DNA of 42,023 bases from Acidimicrobiia bacterium (GCA_023265025.1 JAHFUP010000039.1:1-42023); one strand, 5' to 3'. Shown: positions 32,288 through 41,059, numbered from the stretch's first letter. Translations and numbers: made by a program. Notes: generated by a model from the letters alone, not told the origin.

Positions 32288-33220
32288 GTGAGCGCCGATC
32301 CGTTGCTGTCAGCGTCCGTCGTCATCGCCACCCGCCACCGGGCCGGTCTGTTGAGCCGATGCCTCACGGCCGTCGACCAGCTCGATCCGAAGCCGAACGA
32401 GGTGGTGGTAGTCGACAACTCCGCCGGCGATGAGGAGACGCGTGCCGTCGCCCACGCGCACGGTGCCTCTTACGTGAAGGAACCGAGAGTCGGTCTGAGT
32501 CGAGCACGGAACACGGGTGCCAGGGCGGCGCACCACGCGGTGCTCGCGCTCATCGATGACGACGCAATCCCTGAATCCTCTTGGCTGGCGGCACTCGTGC
32601 GGCCCTTTGCCGATACGAACGTCATGGCGGTCACTGGCAGGATCGTGCCGCTCGAGAGGACGACCGCAGCACAACGGCTCTCGGTGGAGACGGGTTGGAT
32701 CGACCTCGGCGACGAGCCGCGTTCGATCGACTGCACCCATCCCCTCTGGTTCGAGATCTCGAATTTCGGAGGACTCGGGCTCGGGGGGAACATGGCGATC
32801 CGGCGCGAGGTGTACCGAGTGTGGCCGGGCTTCCGGGAATCAATCGGGCGGGGCACGGCGATCTCCGGCTGCGAGGAGCACTATGCGTTTTTCGAGCTGC
32901 TCAAGCTCGGTTATCGAGTCGTGTACACGCCGGACGCAGTCGTCGCGCACCCCCACCCCGACACCGTCGAGGTCCTTGTGAGCACGCACCGGCGGTCCAT
33001 CGCCGAGACGTTCGCGTATGCGACCCTGTTGCTCGTGGAGGAGCCCGGCTACCGGGCGCGAACGTTGGGCTACATCCTTCGCCGTGCCGCCGGCGGGAGG
33101 CAACCGTGGCACGTCGGCCCGGAGCGCGCCACGGCGCCGCTGCTCGCACGGCGGCACCTCGCCGCCGCCGCAGCCCGGGGACCTGTGCTCTACGCCAGGT
33201 CACGTCGAAGCGACCCATGA
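32288..33220 (+). CDS. GT2 glycosyltransferase
   Basis: The 310-residue product is a family 2 glycosyltransferase with SVVIATRHRAGLL (10-22), VVVDNSAGDEE (40-50), RVGLSRARNTGA (67-78) and metal-binding DDD at 90-92. A GNMAIRREVY segment and CEEHYAF supply the acceptor side. It is more like the mycofactocin-associated and WcaA-type GT2 enzymes than the tandem pair on the other strand, a weak judgement by eye. GTG 32288 is used; homology begins at residue 8. It overlaps the oxidoreductase gene by ATGA, so the two and the following aldo/keto reductase form a three-gene operon. Confidence 0.86.
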   Translation: MSADPLLSASVVIATRHRAGLLSRCLTAVDQLDPKPNEVVVVDNSAGDEETRAVAHAHGASYVKEPRVGLSRARNTGARAAHHAVLALIDDDAIPESSWLAALVRPFADTNVMAVTGRIVPLERTTAAQRLSVETGWIDLGDEPRSIDCTHPLWFEISNFGGLGLGGNMAIRREVYRVWPGFRESIGRGTAISGCEEHYAFFELLKLGYRVVYTPDAVVAHPHPDTVEVLVSTHRRSIAETFAYATLLLVEEPGYRARTLGYILRRAAGGRQPWHVGPERATAPLLARRHLAAAAARGPVLYARSRRSDP

Positions 33221-34764
33221 TCGTCACGCTGCCCCAGTACCGGCCCGATACCCGCATCGAGGCGGACCTGTGCGTGATCGGCGCCGGCCCGGCCGGCATC
33301 GCCGTGGCCCGGGAGTTTCTCGACGGCGACCTCCGTGTCCTGGTCGTGGAGAGCGGCGGCGTCAAGCCCCGACCGAAGGACCAGGTCCTGAACAAGGGTC
33401 GGAGCGTCGGCGCCGCGTTCCGGGGCCTGGAGGAAGGCCGGGTTCGGGCCTTCGGCGGGACGACATGGGCGTGGGCCGGCCAGTGCGTGGCGCAGGAGCC
33501 GGAAGCGTTCGGGCCACGGTCGTGGGTGCCGGGGAGCGGGTGGCCGATCGGCCCCCAGCACCTCAAGGCCTATTCGAGGCTCGCCGCGGACTTCTTCGGG
33601 ATCTCGTCGCAGGAAGATGCAGACGACCCGTGGTCGGCCGCCGGCGTCAAGCCGCCCGGCGTGGACGAGCGACACCTGACCGTGGGGGCGTCGCTCTTCG
33701 CCGATCCGTTGTCCGCCGGCCGGGCTCACCTCGATGCGTTCCGCCGGTCGCACTCGGTGACGACGCTCCTGGAGGCGACCGTCACCCGCCTGCTGCTGAC
33801 GCGATCGGGCCGGTCCGTCGGGGAGGCGGAAGTCTCGACCCTGGATGGCGATCGCCGGCGGATCAACGCCCGGGCCTTCGTGCTGTGCTGCGGCGGGATC
33901 GAGAACGCCCGCCTGCTGCTGCTCTCCGGCGACCTCGAGCTGCGGCTGGGCGCGCTCGGGGGGTACTTCCAGGACCACCTCCTGGCTCGCGTGGCGCGCC
34001 TGCAACCGCTCGACCGGCCCCTGCTCCACGACCAGTTCGCCCTGTTGCGCAAGGGCGGGCGCACCCGGATGCCCCGGCTGTCGCTGTCGGCCAACCAGCA
34101 GCGGGAGCACGCGGTTCTGGCGTGCCACGCGTACGTCGGCTGGGACCCGCCGGCCAGCGGCCCGGCCCTCCGCTCCCTGCTCAGTCCATCCGAGACCCTG
34201 GGTGGGAGGGCACGGAGCCTCGCCACTCTGGCCGGCGACGTGCCCGAGCTGGTGTCGGCCGCGGCCCGGTACCGCCGCGGCCTCAGCTCGGCGCCACGCC
34301 GAGGGCCGATGTGGTTGGACGTGCGCGCGGAGCAGGCCCCCGACCCGTGGAGCCGGGTGACGCTCGGCCGCGACCCAGACCCCCTCGGGCTGCCCGAGGC
34401 CACCGTCGACTGGCGCCTGGGCGACCAGGCCCGCCGGACGATGCGGGCCATGGTCGACGTCGTCGGCGCCGAGCTCCGGCGCCTCGACCTGGCCGTGACC
34501 GAGCCGATGGAGTGGCTGGACGACCCCCATTCCTGGTCGTCGCATGTCACGGACGCCTTCCACCACATGGGCACGACCCGCATGTCGGAGGACGCCCGCA
34601 CCGGAGTCGTCGATGCGTCGTGCAAGGTCCACGGGCTCGCCAACGTCTTCGTGGCCGGAAGCTCCGTCTTCCCGGCGGCCGGCGCCGCCAACCCGACCCT
34701 GACGCTCGTGGCCCTCGCCATCAGGCTGGCCGACCACCTCAAGGCCTCCATGACCCGGCGATGA
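33217..34764 (+). CDS. GMC-type FAD-dependent oxidoreductase
   Basis: This 515-residue flavoprotein has a dinucleotide-binding start DLCVIGAGPAGIAVARE (17-33) and an FGGTTWAWAGQC flavin loop. Its GMC C-terminal domain carries FHHMGTTRM with His450, and GAANPTLT with Asn492, in the positions of the catalytic His and Asn/His pair. The family oxidises alcohols, often sugar hydroxyls, to carbonyls with electron transfer to oxygen or another acceptor. It is translated in overlap with a glycosyltransferase before it and with an aldo/keto reductase after it. An oxidation and re-reduction (epimerising) step on a sugar or lipid-linked sugar is an attractive but unproven idea. ATG 33217 is fixed by the ATGA overlap. 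Confidence 0.87.
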   Translation: MIVTLPQYRPDTRIEADLCVIGAGPAGIAVAREFLDGDLRVLVVESGGVKPRPKDQVLNKGRSVGAAFRGLEEGRVRAFGGTTWAWAGQCVAQEPEAFGPRSWVPGSGWPIGPQHLKAYSRLAADFFGISSQEDADDPWSAAGVKPPGVDERHLTVGASLFADPLSAGRAHLDAFRRSHSVTTLLEATVTRLLLTRSGRSVGEAEVSTLDGDRRRINARAFVLCCGGIENARLLLLSGDLELRLGALGGYFQDHLLARVARLQPLDRPLLHDQFALLRKGGRTRMPRLSLSANQQREHAVLACHAYVGWDPPASGPALRSLLSPSETLGGRARSLATLAGDVPELVSAAARYRRGLSSAPRRGPMWLDVRAEQAPDPWSRVTLGRDPDPLGLPEATVDWRLGDQARRTMRAMVDVVGAELRRLDLAVTEPMEWLDDPHSWSSHVTDAFHHMGTTRMSEDARTGVVDASCKVHGLANVFVAGSSVFPAAGAANPTLTLVALAIRLADHLKASMTRR

Positions 34765-35624
34765 GCCGCCCCGTGCCGTCGTCGCTCGCGCTCGGGACGG
34801 CCTCGTTCTGGCGGGGCCTCGGCCGGGCCGCGGTGACCGCCGTGGTCGAAGCCGCGGTCGACGAGGGGATCACCCACCTCGACACCGCGCCGATGTACGG
34901 GCTGGGCCATGCCGAGGCGCTGCTCGGCGATTTTCTGTCGCGACACCGCGACCGGGTCACCGTGACGACCAAGGTCGGGATCCTCCCGCCGCCGGCCGCG
35001 GCCCGCCGCGTCCTACCAGGCCGGCTACTGCGCGGGCCGCTCGGGCCGAGGACGGACTTCGGCGTGGCGGCCGTCCGCACCAGCTTCGAGCGGAGCCTCC
35101 GGGCGCTGCGCACCGACTACGTCGACATCCTGCTCCTGCACGAGTGCGCCCCGGAGCACGTCACCGAGGACATCGTGGACTTTCTCCACGGTTGCGTCGC
35201 CAACGGCGCCGCCCTGGCCATCGGCACGGCATCGTCACGAGCCTCCACCGATCTGATCGCAGCGCGTTGGGACCCGTTCCCCGGCGTCGTCCAGTTCCCC
35301 TGGACCGCTCTCGGCGGCGACGTCACCCGGGACGGGAAGCTCGCGATCTCGCATTCGAGCGTCAAGACCGTGCTCGACAGGGTCTGGCGCCGACCGGACG
35401 AGGCACGACGGTGGTCCGAGAGCCTCGGCGTCGACTGCACCCGCAGCGACGTGGTGGCCGGCCTCGCGCTGGCAATGGCCCAGCGGGACAACCCCGCCGG
35501 CGTCACATTGTTCTCCTCCCGAAGCCCCGACCGCATCCGCGCCAACCGCCGGCTGGCGGCGACCTACGCCGGCGACGACGAGCTGCTGGCCACCGCTGTG
35601 GCGCTGCTGCTCGAGGGGAGGTGA
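34761..35624 (+). CDS. Aldo/keto reductase
   Basis: This 287-residue (beta/alpha)8 oxidoreductase has the catalytic tetrad visible as Asp41 and Tyr46 in HLDTAPMYGLG, Lys71 in TTKVG and His127 in ILLLHE. The C-terminal part, GVTLFSSRSPDRIRANRR, is the usual NADP(H)-binding region. It would reduce a carbonyl to an alcohol. ATG 34761 overlaps the GMC oxidoreductase stop, so the two are made together and may act in sequence on one substrate. The product is slightly shorter than the 300-330 residues usual for the family. Confidence 0.88.
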   Translation: MSRPVPSSLALGTASFWRGLGRAAVTAVVEAAVDEGITHLDTAPMYGLGHAEALLGDFLSRHRDRVTVTTKVGILPPPAAARRVLPGRLLRGPLGPRTDFGVAAVRTSFERSLRALRTDYVDILLLHECAPEHVTEDIVDFLHGCVANGAALAIGTASSRASTDLIAARWDPFPGVVQFPWTALGGDVTRDGKLAISHSSVKTVLDRVWRRPDEARRWSESLGVDCTRSDVVAGLALAMAQRDNPAGVTLFSSRSPDRIRANRRLAATYAGDDELLATAVALLLEGR

Positions 35625-35633
35625 AATCGACGA

Positions 35634-35891
35634 TCAAGTCCAGCTAACAATCTCGACTACTGCCACGATCGGGTCAACCCACGGCACATAGAACACCGCG
35701 ATGCCTGCATCCTCCAGCTCTACTACCTTGACGCCGTCCTCGGCAGCGTCCGGGTCGTCAGGATCGGGCCCGAACTCAGTGACATCAAGGACCCAATCAA
35801 ACAGATGGAAGCACTGGGTTCCCGAGGGCCGGAAGCTCCGTAGCCATTCGTGAAATGGTGCGTCCCACAGAACGCGATGAGTCGGTTCCAC
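35634..35891 (-). CDS. Small hypothetical protein, possible toxin-like
   Basis: The 85-residue product is acidic and tryptophan-containing: an amphipathic first half, a DPDDPDAAEDG linker, then KVVELEDAGIAVFYVPWVDP and a short beta-strand end. The end faintly recalls the last strands of RelE/ParE-fold proteins, but I cannot assign a family. GTG 35891 has no clear Shine-Dalgarno. Base composition of the stretch 35625-36211 is visibly less GC-rich than its flanks, which suggests a later insertion. It follows the small gene at 35916-36098 by 24 bases on the same strand. Confidence 0.42.
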   Translation of the reverse strand: MEPTHRVLWDAPFHEWLRSFRPSGTQCFHLFDWVLDVTEFGPDPDDPDAAEDGVKVVELEDAGIAVFYVPWVDPIVAVVEIVSWT

Positions 35892-35915
35892 CGGGAGACT
35901 GCCGCGGGAAGCTGG

Positions 35916-36098
35916 TTAGTCGGTTGTACCGCTCGCGGCCTGCCGGAGTCGCTGCCTCGCTATAGCAAGCTTCTTTTGGAAGTCCGCCGTCTTGACATGA
36001 GTCGTCGCGAGCGCTTCGGCTCGCCGTCGAGCCGTTGGTGACATCGGCGGGACGCGCCTCCCGTGGTCCCCATCAACCCTTCGCTGCGCGTCACTCAC
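35916..36098 (-). CDS. Small basic hypothetical protein
   Basis: This 60-residue frame starts at GTG 36098; ATG 36044 would give 42 residues. The C-terminal part MSPTARRRAEALATTHVKTADFQKKLAIARQRLRQAA is strongly helical and basic. The pairing of a short helical protein with the 85-residue frame just downstream looks like a toxin-antitoxin or similar two-gene cassette in a lower-GC patch. Neither partner matches a family I can name, and either could be a chance frame. Confidence 0.35.
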   Translation of the reverse strand: MSDAQRRVDGDHGRRVPPMSPTARRRAEALATTHVKTADFQKKLAIARQRLRQAASGTTD

Positions 36099-36170
36099 TT
36101 GTCCGCCTCCCGCCTTGCACCTTCTGTGTGGTCCCGGTCATCTGGCGCACCCCGCTAGGTTACCACCTCG

Positions 36171-36186
36171 CGCGCGATAGGGCGCG
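36171..36186 (-). terminator. Short GC hairpin after the GT4 gene
   Basis: CGCGC (36171-36175) and GCGCG (36182-36186) pair around a GATAGG loop about 25 bases beyond the stop of the minus-strand GT4 gene. No T-run follows, so terminator function is only possible. Confidence 0.3.
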
Positions 36187-36211
36187 TCAAACCACTAGAT
36201 ACTGTGAAATC

Positions 36212-37417
36212 TCACGCCGGCGTGGCGTGGCCGACTTCGCGGAGGATCTCGCACATCGCCGTGCCGTTCTCGGTCCAGCTGAAGAGCTGCAGCCGTTCCT
36301 TCCCGGCCGCCACCATGCTGTCGGCCAGACCCGGCTCGTGCAGCACGCGGTCGATGGCCGTAGCGAGGCTGGCCCCGTCGAGGGGGTCGTAATACACGGC
36401 CGCCTCGCCGCACACCTCGCGGTGGGCGGGTATGTCACTGGCGACGACCGGCGTGCTCTGGGCCATCGCCTCGAGGGGCGTCATCCCGAAGCCCTCCAGG
36501 AGGGAGTGGGCCACGACCAGCGACGCCTCGCGGTAGATCTTGAACAGGCTGCCGTAGCCCTGAACCGGGCCGATCCAGTGGATGTCGTCCCGCCGGCCGA
36601 CCGCGATGTCCAGCTGGCTGGACGGCACGGCCTCGGCGTTGCCGGCCAGCACGAGGTCCAGCGGACAGTCGGGCGGCCACGCCCTGATCAGTCCGAGTTG
36701 GTCCTTGTGTGGAGGGTCGCTGCCGACACTCAGGGCGAACGGGCGGGCGAAGGTGCGGTCCGGTCCGCTCGTGTGCTCATTGGGTGGGATCTCGGCACCG
36801 GCGATGGGGACGACTCTGATGTCGACGTCGCCGGACGCGCTGGCCCGTATCTGGGACGCGGTGAACTCCGACGTGGCGATCAACACCGTCGCCCGACGGA
36901 GGGTCAGGCGGCCCAAGAGCCGTTGCGCCGCGACCTTGGCCCGGAAGGACCGGGGCGGCTTCGTCGTCCGGATGACGGACTGTCCCTCGGGCCCGAAGAC
37001 GTAGGGAATCAGCACGACTACCACCTGGGGCTTGCGCCGCGTCAGAGAGGCGAAGCTCCCGATGGAATAGAGCACGTCGGCGTCCCGGGCGAGGCGGGGG
37101 AACACCACGTGCTCCCAGAACAGCCGGAGCGGTAGCGAATGGGCCCAGGACGGCAGCGAGCGGATGCGCAGGCCGTCGAACGCGGTACGCAGCGGGCCGA
37201 CCAGGCTCGGCCCCACGAACACGTCGAGCTCCACCGACCGGTCGAGATGGGGGATCTGGTTGAGCAGGTAGGAGAGCCCACCGCCGGGGCGGGCGGCGAC
37301 GGCGTTCAGGGCGACTCGGAGCGGCCTGACCAGCTCGGTCACTGGTTCGCCATCTCCGATGGCGTCCCAGTGAATGCCCGCTGGGACCGGCCTCCCGGGC
37401 CGGTCACGCCGGGTCAC
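36212..37417 (-). CDS. GT4 glycosyltransferase
   Basis: This 401-residue GT-B glycosyltransferase has an ARPGGGLSYLLNQI donor-side loop near residues 42-55, LIATSEFTASQI near 184-195 and SVGSDPPHKDQLGLI at the start of the C-domain. The E-x7-E pair sits in LEGFGMTPLEAM. It is of the mannosyl/rhamnosyltransferase-like GT4 type; the sugar is not predictable. GTG 37417 sits 18 bases after the WecB stop and is taken as start. GTG 37342, closer to the first beta-strand (RPLRVALN), is an equally good alternative. It would use products of the neighbouring epimerase or other sugar nucleotides. Confidence 0.86.
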   Translation of the reverse strand: MTRRDRPGRPVPAGIHWDAIGDGEPVTELVRPLRVALNAVAARPGGGLSYLLNQIPHLDRSVELDVFVGPSLVGPLRTAFDGLRIRSLPSWAHSLPLRLFWEHVVFPRLARDADVLYSIGSFASLTRRKPQVVVVLIPYVFGPEGQSVIRTTKPPRSFRAKVAAQRLLGRLTLRRATVLIATSEFTASQIRASASGDVDIRVVPIAGAEIPPNEHTSGPDRTFARPFALSVGSDPPHKDQLGLIRAWPPDCPLDLVLAGNAEAVPSSQLDIAVGRRDDIHWIGPVQGYGSLFKIYREASLVVAHSLLEGFGMTPLEAMAQSTPVVASDIPAHREVCGEAAVYYDPLDGASLATAIDRVLHEPGLADSMVAAGKERLQLFSWTENGTAMCEILREVGHATPA

Positions 37418-37435
37418 GCGGGTGCTGACGGATCG

Positions 37436-38515
37436 TCACCGCCGGCACCGTCCCTCGTCGACCAGGACGTCGGCGGTCCGCTCCCCGGCCTTGCCGTCCC
37501 AGAGCGCCGGCCGCCTCGGCACGACCCCGTCGCGGAGGACCCGGTCGGCCTCGGCGATGATTCGATCCGGGTCCCGCCCGACGAGCACGTTTGTGCCTTC
37601 CGTGATGGTGACCGGTCGCTCGGTCGTGTCCCTGAGGGTGAGACAGGGTACGCCGAGGGCGGTCGTCTCCTCCTGTACCCCGCCGGAATCGGTGAGAACC
37701 AGGCGGGCGCCGGCCTCGAGCGCCAGGAAGTCCAGGTACCCGAGCGGTTCGATGACGCGCACGCCGGCCGGGACGTAGGCGGCGGCCATGTGGGGTGCCA
37801 CTCGCGGGTGGACCGGGAGGAGCAACGGGCAGCGGGTGGCGACCTCGCCGAGGGCCTTGAGGAGCAGGGCCAGCATGTCGGGGTCGTCGACGTTCGCCGG
37901 CCGGTGCATGGTGACCAGGCCGTACGAGCCCTCCGCCACGCCGAGACGGGCCATGACGTCGCCCTTTTTGGCCCGCTCGAGGTTGGCCAGCAGGGTGTCG
38001 ATCATGACATTGCCGACGAGATAGATCCGCTCCGGGGCATGCCCCTCGGCCAGGAGGTTGTCGACCGCGTCCTGCGACGGGGCGAGGAGGTCGTCGCTGA
38101 CGGTGTCGGTGACCAGCCGGTTCACCTCCTCCGGCATGGTCCAGTCCCGGCTGCGCAGGCCGGCCTCGACGTGGGCCAGGCGGGCGGGCGACTTGGCCGC
38201 GACGAGCGCGGCGGCCATCGTCGAGTTGACGTCGCCGACGACCACGACGACGTCGGGGCGCACGTCGTCGATCACCGGCTCGAGCGCCGTCATGATGCCT
38301 GCGGTCTGCTCCGCATGGGTTCCGGAGCCGACGTCCAGCCACCGGTCGGGGGCCCGGAGGCCCAGTTCGTCGAAGAACACCGTGCTCATCGAGCGGTCGT
38401 AGTGCTGCCCGGTGTGGACCAGAAGGACCTCGGCGCTCCTGCGCTCCAGGGCCTCGATGACCGGCGTGATCTTCATGAAGTTCGGCCGCGCCCCGACCAC
38501 GCACACCGCTCGCAC
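37436..38515 (-). CDS. wecB: UDP-N-acetylglucosamine 2-epimerase (non-hydrolysing)
   Basis: This 359-residue enzyme interconverts UDP-GlcNAc and UDP-ManNAc. It has all the family signatures: GARPNFMK (8-15), HTGQHYD (34-40), GDVNST (94-99), HVEAGLRS (115-122) and EEVNR (129-133). MHRPANVDDP comes near 210 and TDSGGVQEE near 275. Length and ends are normal. GTG 38515 is used since the first strand (VRAVCVVGARP) begins there. It provides ManNAc, or a precursor of ManNAcA, for the surface polymer and is followed by a glycosyltransferase that may use it. The companion dehydrogenase WecC is not in the window. Confidence 0.93.
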   Translation of the reverse strand: MRAVCVVGARPNFMKITPVIEALERRSAEVLLVHTGQHYDRSMSTVFFDELGLRAPDRWLDVGSGTHAEQTAGIMTALEPVIDDVRPDVVVVVGDVNSTMAAALVAAKSPARLAHVEAGLRSRDWTMPEEVNRLVTDTVSDDLLAPSQDAVDNLLAEGHAPERIYLVGNVMIDTLLANLERAKKGDVMARLGVAEGSYGLVTMHRPANVDDPDMLALLLKALGEVATRCPLLLPVHPRVAPHMAAAYVPAGVRVIEPLGYLDFLALEAGARLVLTDSGGVQEETTALGVPCLTLRDTTERPVTITEGTNVLVGRDPDRIIAEADRVLRDGVVPRRPALWDGKAGERTADVLVDEGRCRR

Positions 38516-38597
38516 GAAGGCCAGGCTACCCGGGCGGCTCGGGCCGTCCCCTCGTGGCCCGAACCCTTCAGAGGTGCCGCCCATCCCCGCCCGCGGT

Positions 38598-38923
38598 CTA
38601 CGACAGCCCGGTGAGGCGGCGGAGCCACTCCTCAACGGTGCCGACGGTGAATCGGTCCCGCGGCGCCGAGGCGGTGTTGCAGCCGTCGCGGCGCGATTGA
38701 ACGCACGTACTCGGGCAGGGCGAACGAAGGCCGGTCGAGCCCACTCCCGGCGACGACGACGTGGTGAGCGAATCCGCGGTCGCGCGTGGTGAGCGGCACG
38801 ACGATGACCAGATTGACCGGCCAGGCGTTGAACACGTTGGTCGAAACCACGAGGACCGGCCGTGTGCCGCCTTGTTCACCTGCGCCGACCGGGTCGAGCG
38901 CAGCGAGCTAGAGCTCGCCCCGT
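38598..38923 (-). pseudogene. Broken MazF/PemK-type toxin
   Basis: Read in three pieces on the minus strand, this stretch spells a full-length MazF-family endoribonuclease. RGEL is followed by an in-frame TAG at 38910-38908, where the family has Trp (RGEIW). LAALDPVGAGEQGGTRPVLVVS and the VIVVPLTTRD, SGLDRPSFALPEYV blocks come next. Near 38655 one extra base shifts the frame, and the expected ending TVEEWLRRLTGL continues in the neighbouring frame to TAG at 38598-38600. A TGG to TAG change plus a +1 shift are two separate lesions, so decay is more likely than a sequencing slip. The first residues before RGEL also lack a start codon. It directly follows its antitoxin gene, as in mazEF. Confidence 0.75.
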
Positions 38924-39175
38924 TCAGGCCCTGAGAGGCTCAGCCGTTCCCTCTTCCCAGCGCAGCCCTTCGGTGAGATAGAGGTTCCAAGCGTCGGGGT
39001 CAGCCTCGTGCAACTGCGACATCTGCCGGCCCGCCTGCTCCATCAACGCCGCGTCGGCCACTTCATGGGACAGCTGATCGAGCAACGCACGCACAGTCAA
39101 CCCCCGGACCTTGGCCGCGGTCGCGAACCGGTCACGAATCGCGGCGGGGACCTTTAGGGATGTCAACTCAGGCAC
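38924..39175 (-). CDS. MazE-like ribbon-helix-helix antitoxin
   Basis: The 83-residue product begins VPELTSLKVPAAIRDRFATAA, a short strand plus helix typical of ribbon-helix-helix DNA-binding antitoxins. A second helix GLTVRALLDQLSHEV follows, then an acidic tail (ADPDAWNLYLTEGLRWEEG) suited to toxin neutralisation. GTG 39175 is chosen because the DNA-binding strand starts there; an ATG/GTG further up would add an unrelated 20 residues. The frame is intact while the toxin downstream is broken, so it may survive as an autoregulator or as an anti-addiction gene against related toxins. Confidence 0.7.
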   Translation of the reverse strand: MPELTSLKVPAAIRDRFATAAKVRGLTVRALLDQLSHEVADAALMEQAGRQMSQLHEADPDAWNLYLTEGLRWEEGTAEPLRA

Positions 39176-39262
39176 CCTCGAAGGATACCCCCTGGAGAAA
39201 TTGCGCCCGGGGCTGCCGTCGGAGGTGTCTTCCACCGGGCAGGTGGAAGAATCGGCGCAGAC

Positions 39263-41059
39263 ATGTGCGGGATCGCAGGAACGGCCTCACGCGGATCCTC
39301 GGCTGCGCTCGGCGGCGCGACCCTCGCCGCCCTCGGCCACCGGGGCCCCGACGCGCAGTCGGGCCAGGCCTGGTCGGGCGACCGCGCGTCCTGGGCGCTG
39401 CTGCACTGCCGGCTCTCCATCGTCGACCTCTCCTCCGCCGGCGACCAGCCGATGGCCAATGAGGACGGCTCGCTGGTGATGGTGTTCAACGGCGAGATCT
39501 ACAACTCACCGGAGCTGCGGCGGTACTGCGAGGCCAAGGGCCACACATTCAGGTCGTCCATGGACGGTGAGGTCATCCTCCACCTGTGGGAGATGGAGGG
39601 CGATGCCTGCCTGCGCCGGCTGAACGGCATCTTCGCGGTCGCCGTCGCCAGCACGACGACCGGCGAGGTGGTCCTCGCCCGCGATCCGCTCGGGGTCAAG
39701 CCTCTCTTCTATTCGGAGGGCCCGGACGGCTCGCTCTGGTTCGCCTCCGAGCTGGCCGCGCTGCGGGCCGCGGGTGCGCCGATCGGCGGAGCGGATCCGG
39801 TGGCCCTGGCCCAGTTCCTGACGTTTCTTTGGATCCCGGACCCCCGCACGCCGTTCGCCGGCGCCACGTCGCTCGAGCCGGGGCAGGCGCTGCGCTGGAC
39901 CGCCGACGGTCGCCGGCTGTTCGACTACGGCGACCCGCTCGTTCCCCAGCCGGCGCCCGACCGGCTGTCCGACCAGGCGCTGCTGGACCAGGTGCGGCAG
40001 CAGTTCAGCGAGGCCGCCGAGCGGCAGCTGCTCTCCGACGTGCCCATCGGCCTCATGGCCTCCGGGGGTGTCGACAGCGGGCTGCTCTGGTGGGCGACGA
40101 AGGGCACCCTCGACCGGGCATACACGATCACCTGGGATGACGCCGGGGACTTCGAGGGACTCGGGGACGACCGTCGGGCCGTCGTCGAGCTCGAGGAGCG
40201 GTTCGGCACGCCGGTCAGCTACCTCCCGGGAGCGGCAGCCGGCGACACGGTGCCCCCCAGCGGCGACCTCTTCGCCGACCCGGCGTACGACCTGACCCGC
40301 CTGATCGCCCGTACCGCGAGGGAGCACGGCCACAAGGTGCTGCTGTCCGGCCAGGGCGCCGACGAGCTGTTCGCCGGCTACCGGCGCCACGCCATGGCCT
40401 CTGTCGTCGCCCGCCTCCGCCTCGGCCGTCTCGGGACGGCACTCGAGCGCTCCCTCCTCCGGCTGCCCGCCGGCAGGCTCTCTAACGAGTACGCCACCCG
40501 CCTCGCCCGGGCGTGCAGCGAACCCGACGCCTTCGGGGCCTACATGCAGCTGTGCACATACTCGACCGCGGTGGAGCGGGCCGGCGCCCTCGGGTGCGAC
40601 GAGGCCGAGGTGAGCAACGAGGTCGTCTGGCAACGCCACCGCGAGGTGTTCGACCGCCTGCCGACCGGCCTCTCCTTCCTCCGCAAGGCGCTCGCCCTCG
40701 ACCTCGCCGTCTACCTTCCCGGGTTGGGGCTGTCCTACGTCGACCGGGCCGGGATGGAGTTCGGGGTCGAAATCCGGGTCCCCTGGCTCGACCTGGAGCT
40801 CGTCCGCTGGACGTTGTCCCTGCCGGACGACGCGCTGCTGCGTCGGGGCCGCGGAAAGTGGCTGACTCGGGACCTGGCCGCCGTCGAGCTGTCGCCGAAG
40901 GTCGCCCACCGGCCGAAGCGGGGCTTCGCCTCGCCGGCGCAGCGGGTGGGGGCCGGCCAGCAGGCCGGCCAGCACGGATTCCGCCAGGGCGCCTACTTCG
41001 CCCGGGCCCGCGACATCGTCCAGACCCACCTCGCGTCCCATGAAGGCTGTGCGGCGTGA
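39263..41059 (+). CDS. asnB: Asparagine synthetase, glutamine-hydrolysing
   Basis: This 598-residue class II amidotransferase starts MCGIAG, so the catalytic Cys2 of the glutaminase domain is present. HRGPD and the GEIYN segment complete that active site. The synthetase domain has the PP-loop SGGVDS at 267-272 and LSGQGADELFAGY further on. It makes an amide from an acid with glutamine as nitrogen donor; in polysaccharide loci such paralogues are thought to amidate uronic acids or transfer aminoacyl groups, but ordinary asparagine synthesis is also possible. ATG 39263 is fixed by Cys2. The stop overlaps the following methyltransferase by GTGA. Confidence 0.92.
   Translation: MCGIAGTASRGSSAALGGATLAALGHRGPDAQSGQAWSGDRASWALLHCRLSIVDLSSAGDQPMANEDGSLVMVFNGEIYNSPELRRYCEAKGHTFRSSMDGEVILHLWEMEGDACLRRLNGIFAVAVASTTTGEVVLARDPLGVKPLFYSEGPDGSLWFASELAALRAAGAPIGGADPVALAQFLTFLWIPDPRTPFAGATSLEPGQALRWTADGRRLFDYGDPLVPQPAPDRLSDQALLDQVRQQFSEAAERQLLSDVPIGLMASGGVDSGLLWWATKGTLDRAYTITWDDAGDFEGLGDDRRAVVELEERFGTPVSYLPGAAAGDTVPPSGDLFADPAYDLTRLIARTAREHGHKVLLSGQGADELFAGYRRHAMASVVARLRLGRLGTALERSLLRLPAGRLSNEYATRLARACSEPDAFGAYMQLCTYSTAVERAGALGCDEAEVSNEVVWQRHREVFDRLPTGLSFLRKALALDLAVYLPGLGLSYVDRAGMEFGVEIRVPWLDLELVRWTLSLPDDALLRRGRGKWLTRDLAAVELSPKVAHRPKRGFASPAQRVGAGQQAGQHGFRQGAYFARARDIVQTHLASHEGCAA

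Noticed and set aside
39506-41041. 511-codon open frame on the minus strand
   Set aside because: Antisense to the well-supported asparagine synthetase; low-complexity composition typical of shadows.
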